From Calditrichota bacterium (GTDB taxonomy: Bacteria > Zhuqueibacterota > Zhuqueibacteria > Residuimicrobiales > Krinioviventaceae): a stretch of 5,670 nucleotides of DNA. Of the stretch, positions 1 to 5,389 are shown one piece after another; positions within the stretch are counted from its first letter, which is position 1, and the number at the start of each line of letters is the position of its first letter. Both the position numbers and the translations under genes were made by a program. The stretch lies in contig RPQV01000258.1 in the NCBI GenBank assembly GCA_003818595.1, forward strand, positions 1 to 5,670, in the 5' to 3' direction. Under the pieces are notes generated by a model. That model was not told where the DNA came from. It was given only the letters and a program-made list of their open reading frames with translations, and did not search any database.

Positions 1-581
1 TAGCGCAAATGAGTTTGGCCCAAATCATCACGGCGGGCATTGATCAGCTTGAACTCCTCAGCCGGTGATTGAATCGCCATCCAGGATGAGCTTTCGTCCA
101 GGAATTGACGCGCTTTGAGCTGGATGGATTCTGTCGTCACCATTGCTTTTTTAAGGGGCTGAGCATTTGTATCGAATAGGCAAAAGGCCGGGACTCCGTT
201 TTCATGATTCCACAATACGGTTTTTCGGCTCAGCGTCTGTCGGTTCAGCATTGAACTGATCGAGGGTGGATGGTTATGAGCGCGCATCATGTCGGCCGCC
301 GCCTGATGCGGTGCGGCGGCCGAGACGTATTGTTGCGGAATATGGTTGATGATGGAGTTCAGGCTGTTTTGTAAAAGCTGTTGATTTGTTGTGGTCGGTT
401 TCGCGGGCAGGGTACGGTTTGGCGTCCTGTTGGCCGTGAATTTATTCAAAGAGGGTTTTGGAGCGATGGTCGGCTGCGGCAATGCCTGACGAGGAGTGGG
501 GCCGAATGCTGCCGGCTCCATTTTTTCTTTGGTCATTGAAACGGAATACAAGAGCAACAAAATCAGGACAACTCTTTTCAT
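1..581 (-). CDS. Secreted protein with FTP propeptide domain, probable M4/M36-type metallopeptidase precursor (partial; C-terminus off the left edge)
   Basis: The reading frame is open from ATG at 581 to base 1 (193 codons plus two bases), so only the N-terminus is seen. A signal peptide (MKRVVLILLLLYSVSM) is followed by about 100 residues of low-complexity sequence rich in Pro, Thr, Asn, Ala and Gln. From about residue 120 the sequence becomes ordered, and at about 155-193 it carries the hallmark of the fungalysin/thermolysin propeptide (FTP) domain: 'ARQFLDE', then 'SPAEEFKLINARRDDLGQTH'. FTP domains normally fold and inhibit a downstream thermolysin-like zinc peptidase until secretion, so a peptidase domain is expected beyond the window, but it is not visible and other FTP-bearing secreted proteins exist. 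The 581 start has GGAG six bases upstream; an in-frame ATG at 593 is possible but has a poor ribosome site. It lies 21 bases downstream of the stand-alone propeptide gene on the same strand and is probably in its operon. Confidence 0.8.
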   Translation of the reverse strand, partial: MKRVVLILLLLYSVSMTKEKMEPAAFGPTPRQALPQPTIAPKPSLNKFTANRTPNRTLPAKPTTTNQQLLQNSLNSIINHIPQQYVSAAAPHQAAADMMRAHNHPPSISSMLNRQTLSRKTVLWNHENGVPAFCLFDTNAQPLKKAMVTTESIQLKARQFLDESSSWMAIQSPAEEFKLINARRDDLGQTHLR

Positions 582-602
582 AATTTTCTCCATCAAAGAG
601 GT

Positions 603-1247
603 TTAAGGACGTATGAGATTGGTTTTGGAAAGGAGCTCGCCGGAGGCTGCGTCAATTAGGCATTCCCACTGATCGGGCGCCAGTTTTGCCGTCGCGGCGA
701 TCACTCGCCAAACGAGTCGCGGCGTTTCCTGGTCGTTCAGAATATAGAGTTTCGTCTCGTCCTGTTGGACAGTTTGCAGGGACAACTGGCTGCGCACCTT
801 ATCCTCGGCCTGCTCCGCTGACAGCTGCGGCTTGACATTGAATGTCGCCGGCAGGCTTGGGGAATATTGTCCTTGAATCAAGTACAGTTCCTGCTGTTGA
901 TTGACATGCAGTTTGAGTTCTTCAGCCCAAAGCGGAACCCCTTTATGAACTCTTGAAAAAGTCACATGCCTGAATCCCAGCTGATCGACATCACTTTTAT
1001 TCAGCGATAATTCTTTTGCCGGCGCTTCGAGCTTGAACAGCTCCTTCTTGCTCTGAATGAGCTTGATCAGTTCTTTTTCCGCTTTAGCGGGTTTGGTCAG
1101 CGTGTACACGGCGCCGTCAATTCGGGCGGGCGTCTGTTTGTCGCTCAGGCTGATGGTTGCGGCGGCGAGCCTTTCGTCTGCGAAGCGGGGTGCCTTGCCG
1201 GCACAACAGAACAACGAGCAAATTAATAAAACAGAGTACGATTTCAT
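603..1247 (-). CDS. Stand-alone secreted FTP-PepSY propeptide protein (no peptidase domain)
   Basis: The 214-residue product starts with a hydrophobic export signal (MKSYSVLLICSLFCCAG). An FTP domain spans about residues 55-105 ('KELFKLEAPAKELSL', 'DQLGFRHVTFSRVHKGVPLW'). A PepSY domain spans about 143-205 ('LSAEQAEDKVRSQL', 'RLVWRVIA', 'WECLIDAASGELL'). In thermolysin-family precursors this FTP-PepSY order is the pro-region, which acts as intramolecular chaperone and inhibitor. Here the protein stops at 'SKTNLIRP', just where a mature peptidase would begin, and no HExxH zinc motif is present. The start at 1247 is chosen because GAGGAGG sits five bases upstream and the signal sequence follows directly; an upstream in-frame ATG at 1295 would add 16 non-signal residues. 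The two cysteines in 'LFCC' do not make a good lipobox, so lipidation is uncertain. A role as a trans-acting inhibitor or chaperone for the adjacent FTP protein is inference. A decayed peptidase is the alternative, though the clean stop and tight spacing argue against it. Confidence 0.85.
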   Translation of the reverse strand: MKSYSVLLICSLFCCAGKAPRFADERLAAATISLSDKQTPARIDGAVYTLTKPAKAEKELIKLIQSKKELFKLEAPAKELSLNKSDVDQLGFRHVTFSRVHKGVPLWAEELKLHVNQQQELYLIQGQYSPSLPATFNVKPQLSAEQAEDKVRSQLSLQTVQQDETKLYILNDQETPRLVWRVIAATAKLAPDQWECLIDAASGELLSKTNLIRP

Positions 1248-1398
1248 GCCGGCCTCCTCGTAGCAGTATTCATGATTTATGTGAACTGTACCCAATCACA
1301 CAGTTTGGTGGTCATTGGATTAATTTGTGATTGTCAAGTGTTCAGAATGTCTTTATTTGATTTGTCTGCCTTACATCGGCAGAGTTCGATTTTCGTTA

Positions 1399-1427
1399 TT
1401 GATTTTCACATTAATCCGTCTTATGTT
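1399..1427 (+). promoter_or_regulatory. Candidate promoter for the PsiE-family gene
   Basis: TTGATT (1399-1404) and TATGTT (1422-1427) are separated by exactly 17 bases, each matching four of six positions of the sigma-70 consensus. Transcription would begin near 1434 and give a leader of about 55 bases. In a Bacteroidota host the primary sigma factor prefers a different -33/-7 pattern, which this site matches poorly, so the call is tentative. Confidence 0.3.
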
Positions 1428-1448
1428 GTTTTTAAAGGTGCATCAATA

Positions 1449-1468
1449 TTAATGACATTTAATGAGAT
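1449..1468. repeat. 10-bp tandem direct repeat upstream of the PsiE-family gene
   Basis: TTAATGACAT is followed immediately by TTAATGAGAT, nine of ten bases identical, about one helical turn apart, 20 bases before the PsiE start and downstream of the candidate promoter. Direct half-sites one turn apart are how some response regulators bind, but the repeat does not match the enterobacterial Pho box. Chance in AT-rich DNA is possible. Confidence 0.4.
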
Positions 1469-1488
1469 TTACAATAAAATAAGGACCC

Positions 1489-1953
1489 ATGATGGCAATT
1501 ATTGAACGGATTGAAAGGGTCATCATCATGGTGATGCTGGTTCTCATGATGATCACGCTGATTCTGGGGACAATTGAATTGGGGATAATTCTTTTTCAGG
1601 AGGTCATGGCGCCGCCTGTTTTTATTCTCAATCTGCAAAAGATGATCGAAGTTTTTGGATTTTTTCTGATGGTGCTCATTGGCATCGAACTTTTAGAATC
1701 CATCAAGGTCTATTTGAAGAATAATAAATTCCACCTGGAAATCGTTTTCATGGTTGCACTCATTGCATTGGCGCGTAAAATAACGATTTTGGATTACAAC
1801 GCGACCTCTCCTTCTTTATTGATGGGTATGGCGTCAGCCGTGATTGCTCTTTCGGCCGGATATTATCTGGTGAAAAAAGGATATACCCAAACAGCGACGA
1901 CTGGTGATGCCGCCGCAAAATCCGATGTTCAAAAGAATACTGTGTCTGAATAA
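1489..1953 (+). CDS. psiE: PsiE-family (phosphate-starvation-inducible E) inner-membrane protein
   Basis: The 154-residue product has four predicted membrane segments at about residues 11-37, 53-72, 82-101 and 109-128, ending in a polar tail of about 25 residues. The order and the motifs 'GIELLESIKVYL' after helix 2, 'HLEIVFMVALIALARK' in helix 3 and a short 'LD' loop before helix 4 are what I recognise as the PsiE family. The family's biochemical function is unknown; E. coli PsiE was named because its expression rises on phosphate starvation. The ribosome site AAGGA (1481-1485) lies only three bases before the first ATG and six before the second (1492), so initiation may be at 1492, costing one Met. 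It is divergent from the FTP operon and precedes the lipoprotein gene by about 105 bases. Nothing in its neighbourhood concerns phosphate uptake, so regulation by phosphate here is unproven. Confidence 0.8.
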   Translation: MMAIIERIERVIIMVMLVLMMITLILGTIELGIILFQEVMAPPVFILNLQKMIEVFGFFLMVLIGIELLESIKVYLKNNKFHLEIVFMVALIALARKITILDYNATSPSLLMGMASAVIALSAGYYLVKKGYTQTATTGDAAAKSDVQKNTVSE

Positions 1954-1968
1954 TGAAAGATGGTCGTT

Positions 1969-2070
1969 ATGAAAACCTGCTTACTTGTTCAGGTGCAGCC
2001 GCTGCCAAGTCTGCTGCTGGATTTCCCGGTTGAGATTCGTGTTCATCATTTAAATAGGAATGAACAATAA
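1969..2070 (+). other. Possible 33-codon small ORF or leader in the PsiE-lipoprotein gap
   Basis: An ATG at 1969 opens a 33-codon frame (MKTCLLVQVQ... to ...HHLNRNEQ) that covers most of the gap. Its TAA stop lies one base before the ATG at 2072, the second possible start of the lipoprotein gene, an arrangement that would permit translational coupling. There is no good Shine-Dalgarno sequence before it and I recognise no family. It may be chance; it is recorded because the 106-base gap otherwise holds nothing recognisable. Confidence 0.15.
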
Positions 2071-2974
2071 CATGAAAAAAGCATGGCCGCTGCTTTTGTT
2101 GTTGATCATTTCCTGCCGTCAACCCAATAGGCAGGACGTTCAAAATGGAAATTCATTGTACAGCTGCAGACAGGTCGGAGAAATAACCAGCAACAAAATC
2201 AGTGAGGTCAGCGGGATCGCCCGATCAAACCGCGATCCGAACATATTTTGGAGTTTGAATGACAGCGGCAATGAGCCCTGTCTGTACGCCATTGCAGAAG
2301 ACGGGGAAATTGCAGCTGCCGTGAAAGTAACGGATGCCGAGAATTTTGACTGGGAGGATTTGGCCTCATTTGTCTATCATGACCGTCCCTATCTGTTAAT
2401 TGCCGATGCGGGAAATAATACTGAATATAGGGAGCAGTTTGTGCTCTATATCGTTAAAGAGCCCATGCCGGACGATCAGAGCGTCGCTATTGCCTGGACT
2501 ATTCGGTTTGTCTATGAAGATGGCGCGCGCGACTGTGAGGCCGCGGCAGTGGATGTCGCGGCTGAAAAAATTCTGCTGTTGTCAAAACGAGATGTGCCGG
2601 CTGTGCTTTACGAGCTGAGCCTGGTTCCCTCTCCCTCTCAGCCGCAAATCGCCGTAAAACGTGGTCCGGTGGACACGATCCTTCAGCCCACTGCGGATGA
2701 AATTCATACGTCTCTCGATCGGTTTCACGCACAGCCGACAGGGATGGACATCAGTGCGGACGGATCAGCGATTGCCGTTCTGACCTATCGGCGGTTGTAT
2801 ATTTACCAGCATGCGGCGTCTGATTCCTGGCTGTCCACGCTACGTGGGAAACCCGTGATCGTCGAATTTCCCGTTTTGCATCAGGCAGAGGCTGTCTGTT
2901 TTAGCCAGGATTCTTCTGTGCGCATCACCTCAGAAGGGACGCCGGCGCCGATTATGGAGATCGATTTCAACTGA
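2060..2974 (+). CDS. Lipoprotein with esterase-like-phytase-type beta-propeller domain
   Basis: The 304-residue protein starts with a lipoprotein signal whose lipobox I-I-S-C places the lipidated cysteine at residue 19, so the mature protein should be membrane-anchored outside the cytoplasm. The rest resembles the beta-propeller family called 'esterase-like activity of phytase': 'EVSGIARSNRDPNIFWSLND' (49-68), 'FDWEDLA' (97-103), 'YLLIADAGNN' (111-120), 'RDCEAAAVDV' (157-166), 'QPTGMDISADG' (225-235) and 'QAEAVCFSQD' (275-284), followed by 'ITSEG'. These acidic motifs recur at blade intervals; members are usually poorly characterised and the name does not prove phytase activity. The start is ambiguous: AGGA abuts the ATG at 2060, while the ATG at 2072 (MKKAWPLLLLL) begins a cleaner signal but has an 12-base spacer. 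It could be co-transcribed with psiE or have its own promoter. Confidence 0.75.
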   Translation: MNNNMKKAWPLLLLLIISCRQPNRQDVQNGNSLYSCRQVGEITSNKISEVSGIARSNRDPNIFWSLNDSGNEPCLYAIAEDGEIAAAVKVTDAENFDWEDLASFVYHDRPYLLIADAGNNTEYREQFVLYIVKEPMPDDQSVAIAWTIRFVYEDGARDCEAAAVDVAAEKILLLSKRDVPAVLYELSLVPSPSQPQIAVKRGPVDTILQPTADEIHTSLDRFHAQPTGMDISADGSAIAVLTYRRLYIYQHAASDSWLSTLRGKPVIVEFPVLHQAEAVCFSQDSSVRITSEGTPAPIMEIDFN

Positions 2975-2992
2975 AGGCCGTCAGCTTTCCGT

Positions 2993-3021
2993 TTGAATTT
3001 CTGTCTTGGTGTGCGTACAAC
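2993..3021 (+). promoter_or_regulatory. Candidate promoter for the barrel-amidase-yhbY operon
   Basis: TTGAAT (2993-2998) and TACAAC (3016-3021) are 17 bases apart, each four of six to consensus, in the 67-base gap after the lipoprotein gene. Transcription would start near 3028, just before the AAAAGGAG ribosome site. Weak, and not of the Bacteroidota -33/-7 type. Confidence 0.25.
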
Positions 3022-3041
3022 ATTTTGTAAAAGGAGTGAAT

Positions 3042-3647
3042 ATGAAAAGCGCATGTCTGTTTCTGCTTTTGGCACTGCCGCTTTACGCTCAGGAGAGCCA
3101 TAACGGCTTGGGATTTGCTGTGGGTCAGCTTTCCGGGATTGGTTTCAGCTATCGTCATCTGCCGAAAGAGAATGGTTTTCAGGTTTCTTTTGGGGTCCTT
3201 TCTTTGCATAGAGAGGATGGAACCGATATCTATTATGAACACAATGACGATGACCGTGGAAACCAGTACGCTCAAAGCATGTTTCAGTCTGAGAGAGGGC
3301 GCGAGTCCCATGCCAATGTCGGGGTGTTGGTTTTCAGGGTGCTGCACGACGCAAAACGCTCACGGTTTTATGCTCTGGCGGGAGTCAGTTTTTTCTACGC
3401 ATCCACGGAATACAGCGATCAGGAATACCGGATGGGTGAAGAGGGCATGTATTATTATGAACCCTACGGCAATCCGGTGAAGAGAGTGGAGCGGGAGAAC
3501 ACATTATACGGCGGATTGGGCATCGGCATTGAGGTTAAATTCACCACCAACATCCGCGCCGCCTTGGAATGGCCGCTGACCTATTCTTCAAAGGGTGACC
3601 TGGTGATGTATTATCCGCAGGTCGGACTGCATTATTTTTTCAAATGA
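3042..3647 (+). CDS. Secreted outer-membrane beta-barrel-like protein
   Basis: The 201-residue product has a classic signal peptide (MKSACLFLLLALPLYA, likely cleaved before Gln17). The mature part has alternating hydrophobic/polar strands rich in Gly and aromatic residues, such as 'GIGFSYRHL', 'GFQVSFGVLSLHR', 'ANVGVLVFRVL', 'RFYALAGVSFFYAS', 'TLYGGLGIGIEVKF', 'IRAALEWPLTY' and the C-terminal 'YPQVGLHYFFK', separated by acidic or Tyr-rich loops (about 58-90 and 122-150). This is the pattern of a small 8-10-strand outer-membrane barrel, with an aromatic near the C-terminus as the assembly machinery prefers. No specific family is recognised. The start at 3042 is chosen for the AAAAGGAG ribosome site five bases upstream and the immediate signal peptide; an in-frame ATG at 3006 adds residues that do not fit. 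The amidase follows after about 15 bases, so the two are probably co-expressed and act at the envelope. Confidence 0.7.
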   Translation: MKSACLFLLLALPLYAQESHNGLGFAVGQLSGIGFSYRHLPKENGFQVSFGVLSLHREDGTDIYYEHNDDDRGNQYAQSMFQSERGRESHANVGVLVFRVLHDAKRSRFYALAGVSFFYASTEYSDQEYRMGEEGMYYYEPYGNPVKRVERENTLYGGLGIGIEVKFTTNIRAALEWPLTYSSKGDLVMYYPQVGLHYFFK

Positions 3648-3662
3648 AAGGTCAGCTTTTTG

Positions 3663-4925
3663 ATGCGGCTTGATCAAATATCGGTTATTAAAAAGAATGG
3701 CGTGTCGCAAGCCGTGGCAAGACAGGGCGGTTTTCTTTTCGCTTTGTGGATTATGGCTACTCTGTTTTGCCCGGTGATCATGGCGCAGGTCAGTTCACCG
3801 CCGGTGTACGTCTCCGCTCAGCCTCTGCCGAGTGAAGGCATCTACGGAATCCTGCGTCGCTACAGTGTGCCGCCCACGCGGCCGTATTTACAAAAATTTC
3901 GAGAACTGAATCAGGATGTGCTCAATGGCGGGGAGAGACTGCAGATTGATTTTTTCTATCATCTGCCGATTCTCATCTTTGAATATGATCAGATCGGATT
4001 GCGCACCACTCTGGGAATTGAAGATGAATTGGTATTGATCCGGGTGCAGGAATACAATGAGCTGATCAAAACCTCCACAATTGCTGCTGAAAAAGGCGAA
4101 AATCAAATCTGGGCGCCGGTTTTTTACATCGAAAGCGAGAGTGAAGAACGCGCGGTCGCGCGACCACAGTCGACCGCTCAACCCAAACTGAATGTTCTGT
4201 TCGGGGAAAAATATCGATCGGTTCCGATAATTGATCGTCGACTCGAAGGGTATGTTTTTTATCTCGACAGCGGGCATGGCGGGCCTGATCCCGGCGCCAT
4301 CGGCGAACGTCAGGGTGTTCATTTATACGAGGACGAATATGCCTACGATTTTACCCTGCGCCTGGCGCGGCAGCTGGTGCAGCACAGCGCTACCGTTTAT
4401 TTGATCGTTCAGGACAAGAATGACGGCATTCGTGATCAGGCAGTACTCAAAGGCGATCGCGATGAACGGTATTATGGCGATGTGCGGATATCCAGTCAAA
4501 CCGCCACGCGACTGAAGAAGAGAGCCGAGATCATCAATCAGCTCTACCAGCAGAATGCGGGCAAGGCCAAGGCGCAATATACCATTGTCCTGCACGTGGA
4601 TTCGCGCTCCAATTCGCGCCGAATCGACTTGTTTTATTATTATCAGCGCAGCAACGAAAAAAGCAGACGTCTGGCTTCTTTGCTGCATCAGCGGGTGAAG
4701 AAGGAATATGCTGAGCATCAGCCCGGTCGGGGGTACAGCGGAACAGTGAGTCCCCGCAACCTGTTCATGCTCAAAGAGGTCGTTCCGGCGACGGTTTATA
4801 TCGAAGTGGCCAATATTCGCAACCAGCTCGATCAGGACCGCCTGATGATCGTCAACAACCGCCAGGCGGTCGCGAACTGGTTGTGCGATGGCATTATGGA
4901 TTATATTCGCAAATATGGAGAGTAA
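3663..4925 (+). CDS. N-acetylmuramoyl-L-alanine amidase (Amidase_3) with N-terminal LysM-like region
   Basis: This zinc amidase should cut the bond between N-acetylmuramic acid and the peptide stem of peptidoglycan in the periplasm. Residue numbers count from the TTG at 3660, one codon before the chosen ATG. A long positively charged N-region precedes a hydrophobic signal (24-42) ending 'IMAQ'. Residues 55-110 ('SEGIYGILRRYSV', 'YLQKFRELN') resemble a divergent LysM-like or cell-wall-targeting region. A linker to about 190 leads into the catalytic domain: 'YLDSGHGGPDPGAIG' with zinc ligand His206, 'LYEDEYAYDFTLRL' with Glu224, 'IVLHVDSRS' with His312, and 'VYIEVANIRNQLD' with the catalytic-type Glu382. 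All four expected residues are present, so the enzyme looks active. The stretch between Glu224 and His312 is longer than I expect for the family. The TTG at 3660 is in frame, but ATG 3663 is the likelier start; AAAGG (3647-3651) lies eleven bases before it. It directly precedes yhbY. Confidence 0.9.
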   Translation: MRLDQISVIKKNGVSQAVARQGGFLFALWIMATLFCPVIMAQVSSPPVYVSAQPLPSEGIYGILRRYSVPPTRPYLQKFRELNQDVLNGGERLQIDFFYHLPILIFEYDQIGLRTTLGIEDELVLIRVQEYNELIKTSTIAAEKGENQIWAPVFYIESESEERAVARPQSTAQPKLNVLFGEKYRSVPIIDRRLEGYVFYLDSGHGGPDPGAIGERQGVHLYEDEYAYDFTLRLARQLVQHSATVYLIVQDKNDGIRDQAVLKGDRDERYYGDVRISSQTATRLKKRAEIINQLYQQNAGKAKAQYTIVLHVDSRSNSRRIDLFYYYQRSNEKSRRLASLLHQRVKKEYAEHQPGRGYSGTVSPRNLFMLKEVVPATVYIEVANIRNQLDQDRLMIVNNRQAVANWLCDGIMDYIRKYGE

Positions 4926-5222
4926 ATGGAGAATTTAACCACACAACAAAAGAGTCGGCTCAGGGGATTGGCCAATCCGCTCAAGCCGCTGATTTTCATC
5001 GGCAAAAATGGTCTGACGGAGGATGTGGCCGCCGCCGTCAATGAGGCTCTCGATGCTCATGAATTGATCAAGATCAAGTTTCTGGAGTTCAAGGAAGAGA
5101 AAAAAGCGTTAGTCAAGACGATTGAAGGGGAGTGCCAAGCGGAATGCGTGGGCGTGATCGGGCATGTGGCGATTTTTTATCGTCAGAATAAGGATCCCAA
5201 GAGACGAAAGATCGAATTGTAG
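4926..5222 (+). CDS. yhbY: Ribosome assembly RNA-binding protein YhbY (CRM domain)
   Basis: The 98-residue product is the normal size for YhbY, a single-domain CRS1/YhbY (CRM) protein that binds RNA and associates with pre-50S ribosomal particles. The whole protein is the domain: an N-terminal helix with 'QKSRLRGLANPLKP', the 'IFIGKNGLTEDV' segment carrying the GxxG loop (Gly-Lys-Asn-Gly), a 'ALDAHELIKIKF' strand, and the closing 'VGVIGHVAIFYRQN' with a basic 'PKRRKIEL' tail. The ATG directly abuts the TAA of the amidase with no spacer, and the ribosome site (GGAG, 4917-4920) lies inside the amidase end, which indicates translational coupling. Its link to a wall amidase is probably just operon packing; yhbY neighbours vary between lineages. 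No terminator is clear after it. Confidence 0.92.
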   Translation: MENLTTQQKSRLRGLANPLKPLIFIGKNGLTEDVAAAVNEALDAHELIKIKFLEFKEEKKALVKTIEGECQAECVGVIGHVAIFYRQNKDPKRRKIEL

Positions 5223-5317
5223 ATCGATTGAAGGCGTGGAGTTTGGGAAATGGGGTTGTTGCAAAAGTATTTTACACCCTTGGTCCAGACTTAATCAATG
5301 CGAGGAGACCCACTCAA

Positions 5318-5341
5318 CGCAGAGGCGCAGAGAGCGCAGAG
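5318..5341. repeat. CGCAGAG tandem repeat in the yhbY-HU intergenic gap
   Basis: Three copies of CGCAGAG start at 5318, 5326 and 5335, at 8- and 9-base spacing, in the 167-base gap between yhbY and the HU-related gene. The composite resembles short intergenic repeats of the 'ACGCAGAGGCGCAGAG' type that I recall from many environmental bacterial genomes, including cyanobacteria; they are dispersed and of unknown function. The rest of the gap (5223-5317 and 5342-5389) shows no convincing promoter, terminator or gene. The copies are direct, not inverted, so it is not a terminator. Confidence 0.6.
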
Positions 5342-5389
5342 GAATAACTCGTTTTGAAGCGCCTATCTACTCAAATTGCGGCGGAGGTT

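Larger units (their letters stand above)
1248..1488. promoter_or_regulatory. Divergent intergenic control region
   Basis: This AT-rich stretch of about 240 bases separates the minus-strand FTP genes from the plus-strand PsiE gene, so it should hold both promoters. Visible in it are a moderate -35/-10 pair facing PsiE (1399-1427), a 10-bp tandem repeat (1449-1468), an inverted pair of GGATTAAT boxes (1317-1324 and 1410-1417), and a TGTGA-N11-TCACA arrangement (1280-1300) in the likely leader of the FTP operon. A perfect TTGACA lies on the minus strand (1337 to 1332), but no acceptable -10 follows at 16-18 bases. No structural RNA or coding gene is evident. Confidence 0.5.

Noticed and set aside
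1248..1295. Upstream start at 1295 for the propeptide gene
   Set aside because: It would place a non-hydrophobic 16-residue extension before a good signal sequence that has its own GAGGAGG ribosome site.
1332..1337. Perfect TTGACA on the minus strand as a -35 for the FTP operon
   Set aside because: The sequences 16-18 bases downstream (ATGACC, TGACCA, GACCAC) do not resemble a -10 box, so I do not call a promoter.
2499..2732. Minus-strand open frame opposite the propeller lipoprotein
   Set aside because: It overlaps a well-supported gene, has no recognisable domain and its Arg/Pro/His-rich composition is typical of an antisense shadow.
4154..4165. Perfect 12-bp palindrome GGTCGCGCGACC
   Set aside because: It lies within the amidase linker coding sequence and fits ordinary Arg/Val/Ala codons; most likely chance or at best a methylation/restriction-type site.
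3888..4718. Two long minus-strand open frames opposite the amidase
   Set aside because: They are antisense to conserved catalytic motifs of the amidase and show no family features or ribosome sites.
5223..5317. Promoter or terminator after yhbY (TTTACA near 5271)
   Set aside because: No -10 with acceptable spacing and no GC-rich hairpin followed by a T-run could be found by eye.
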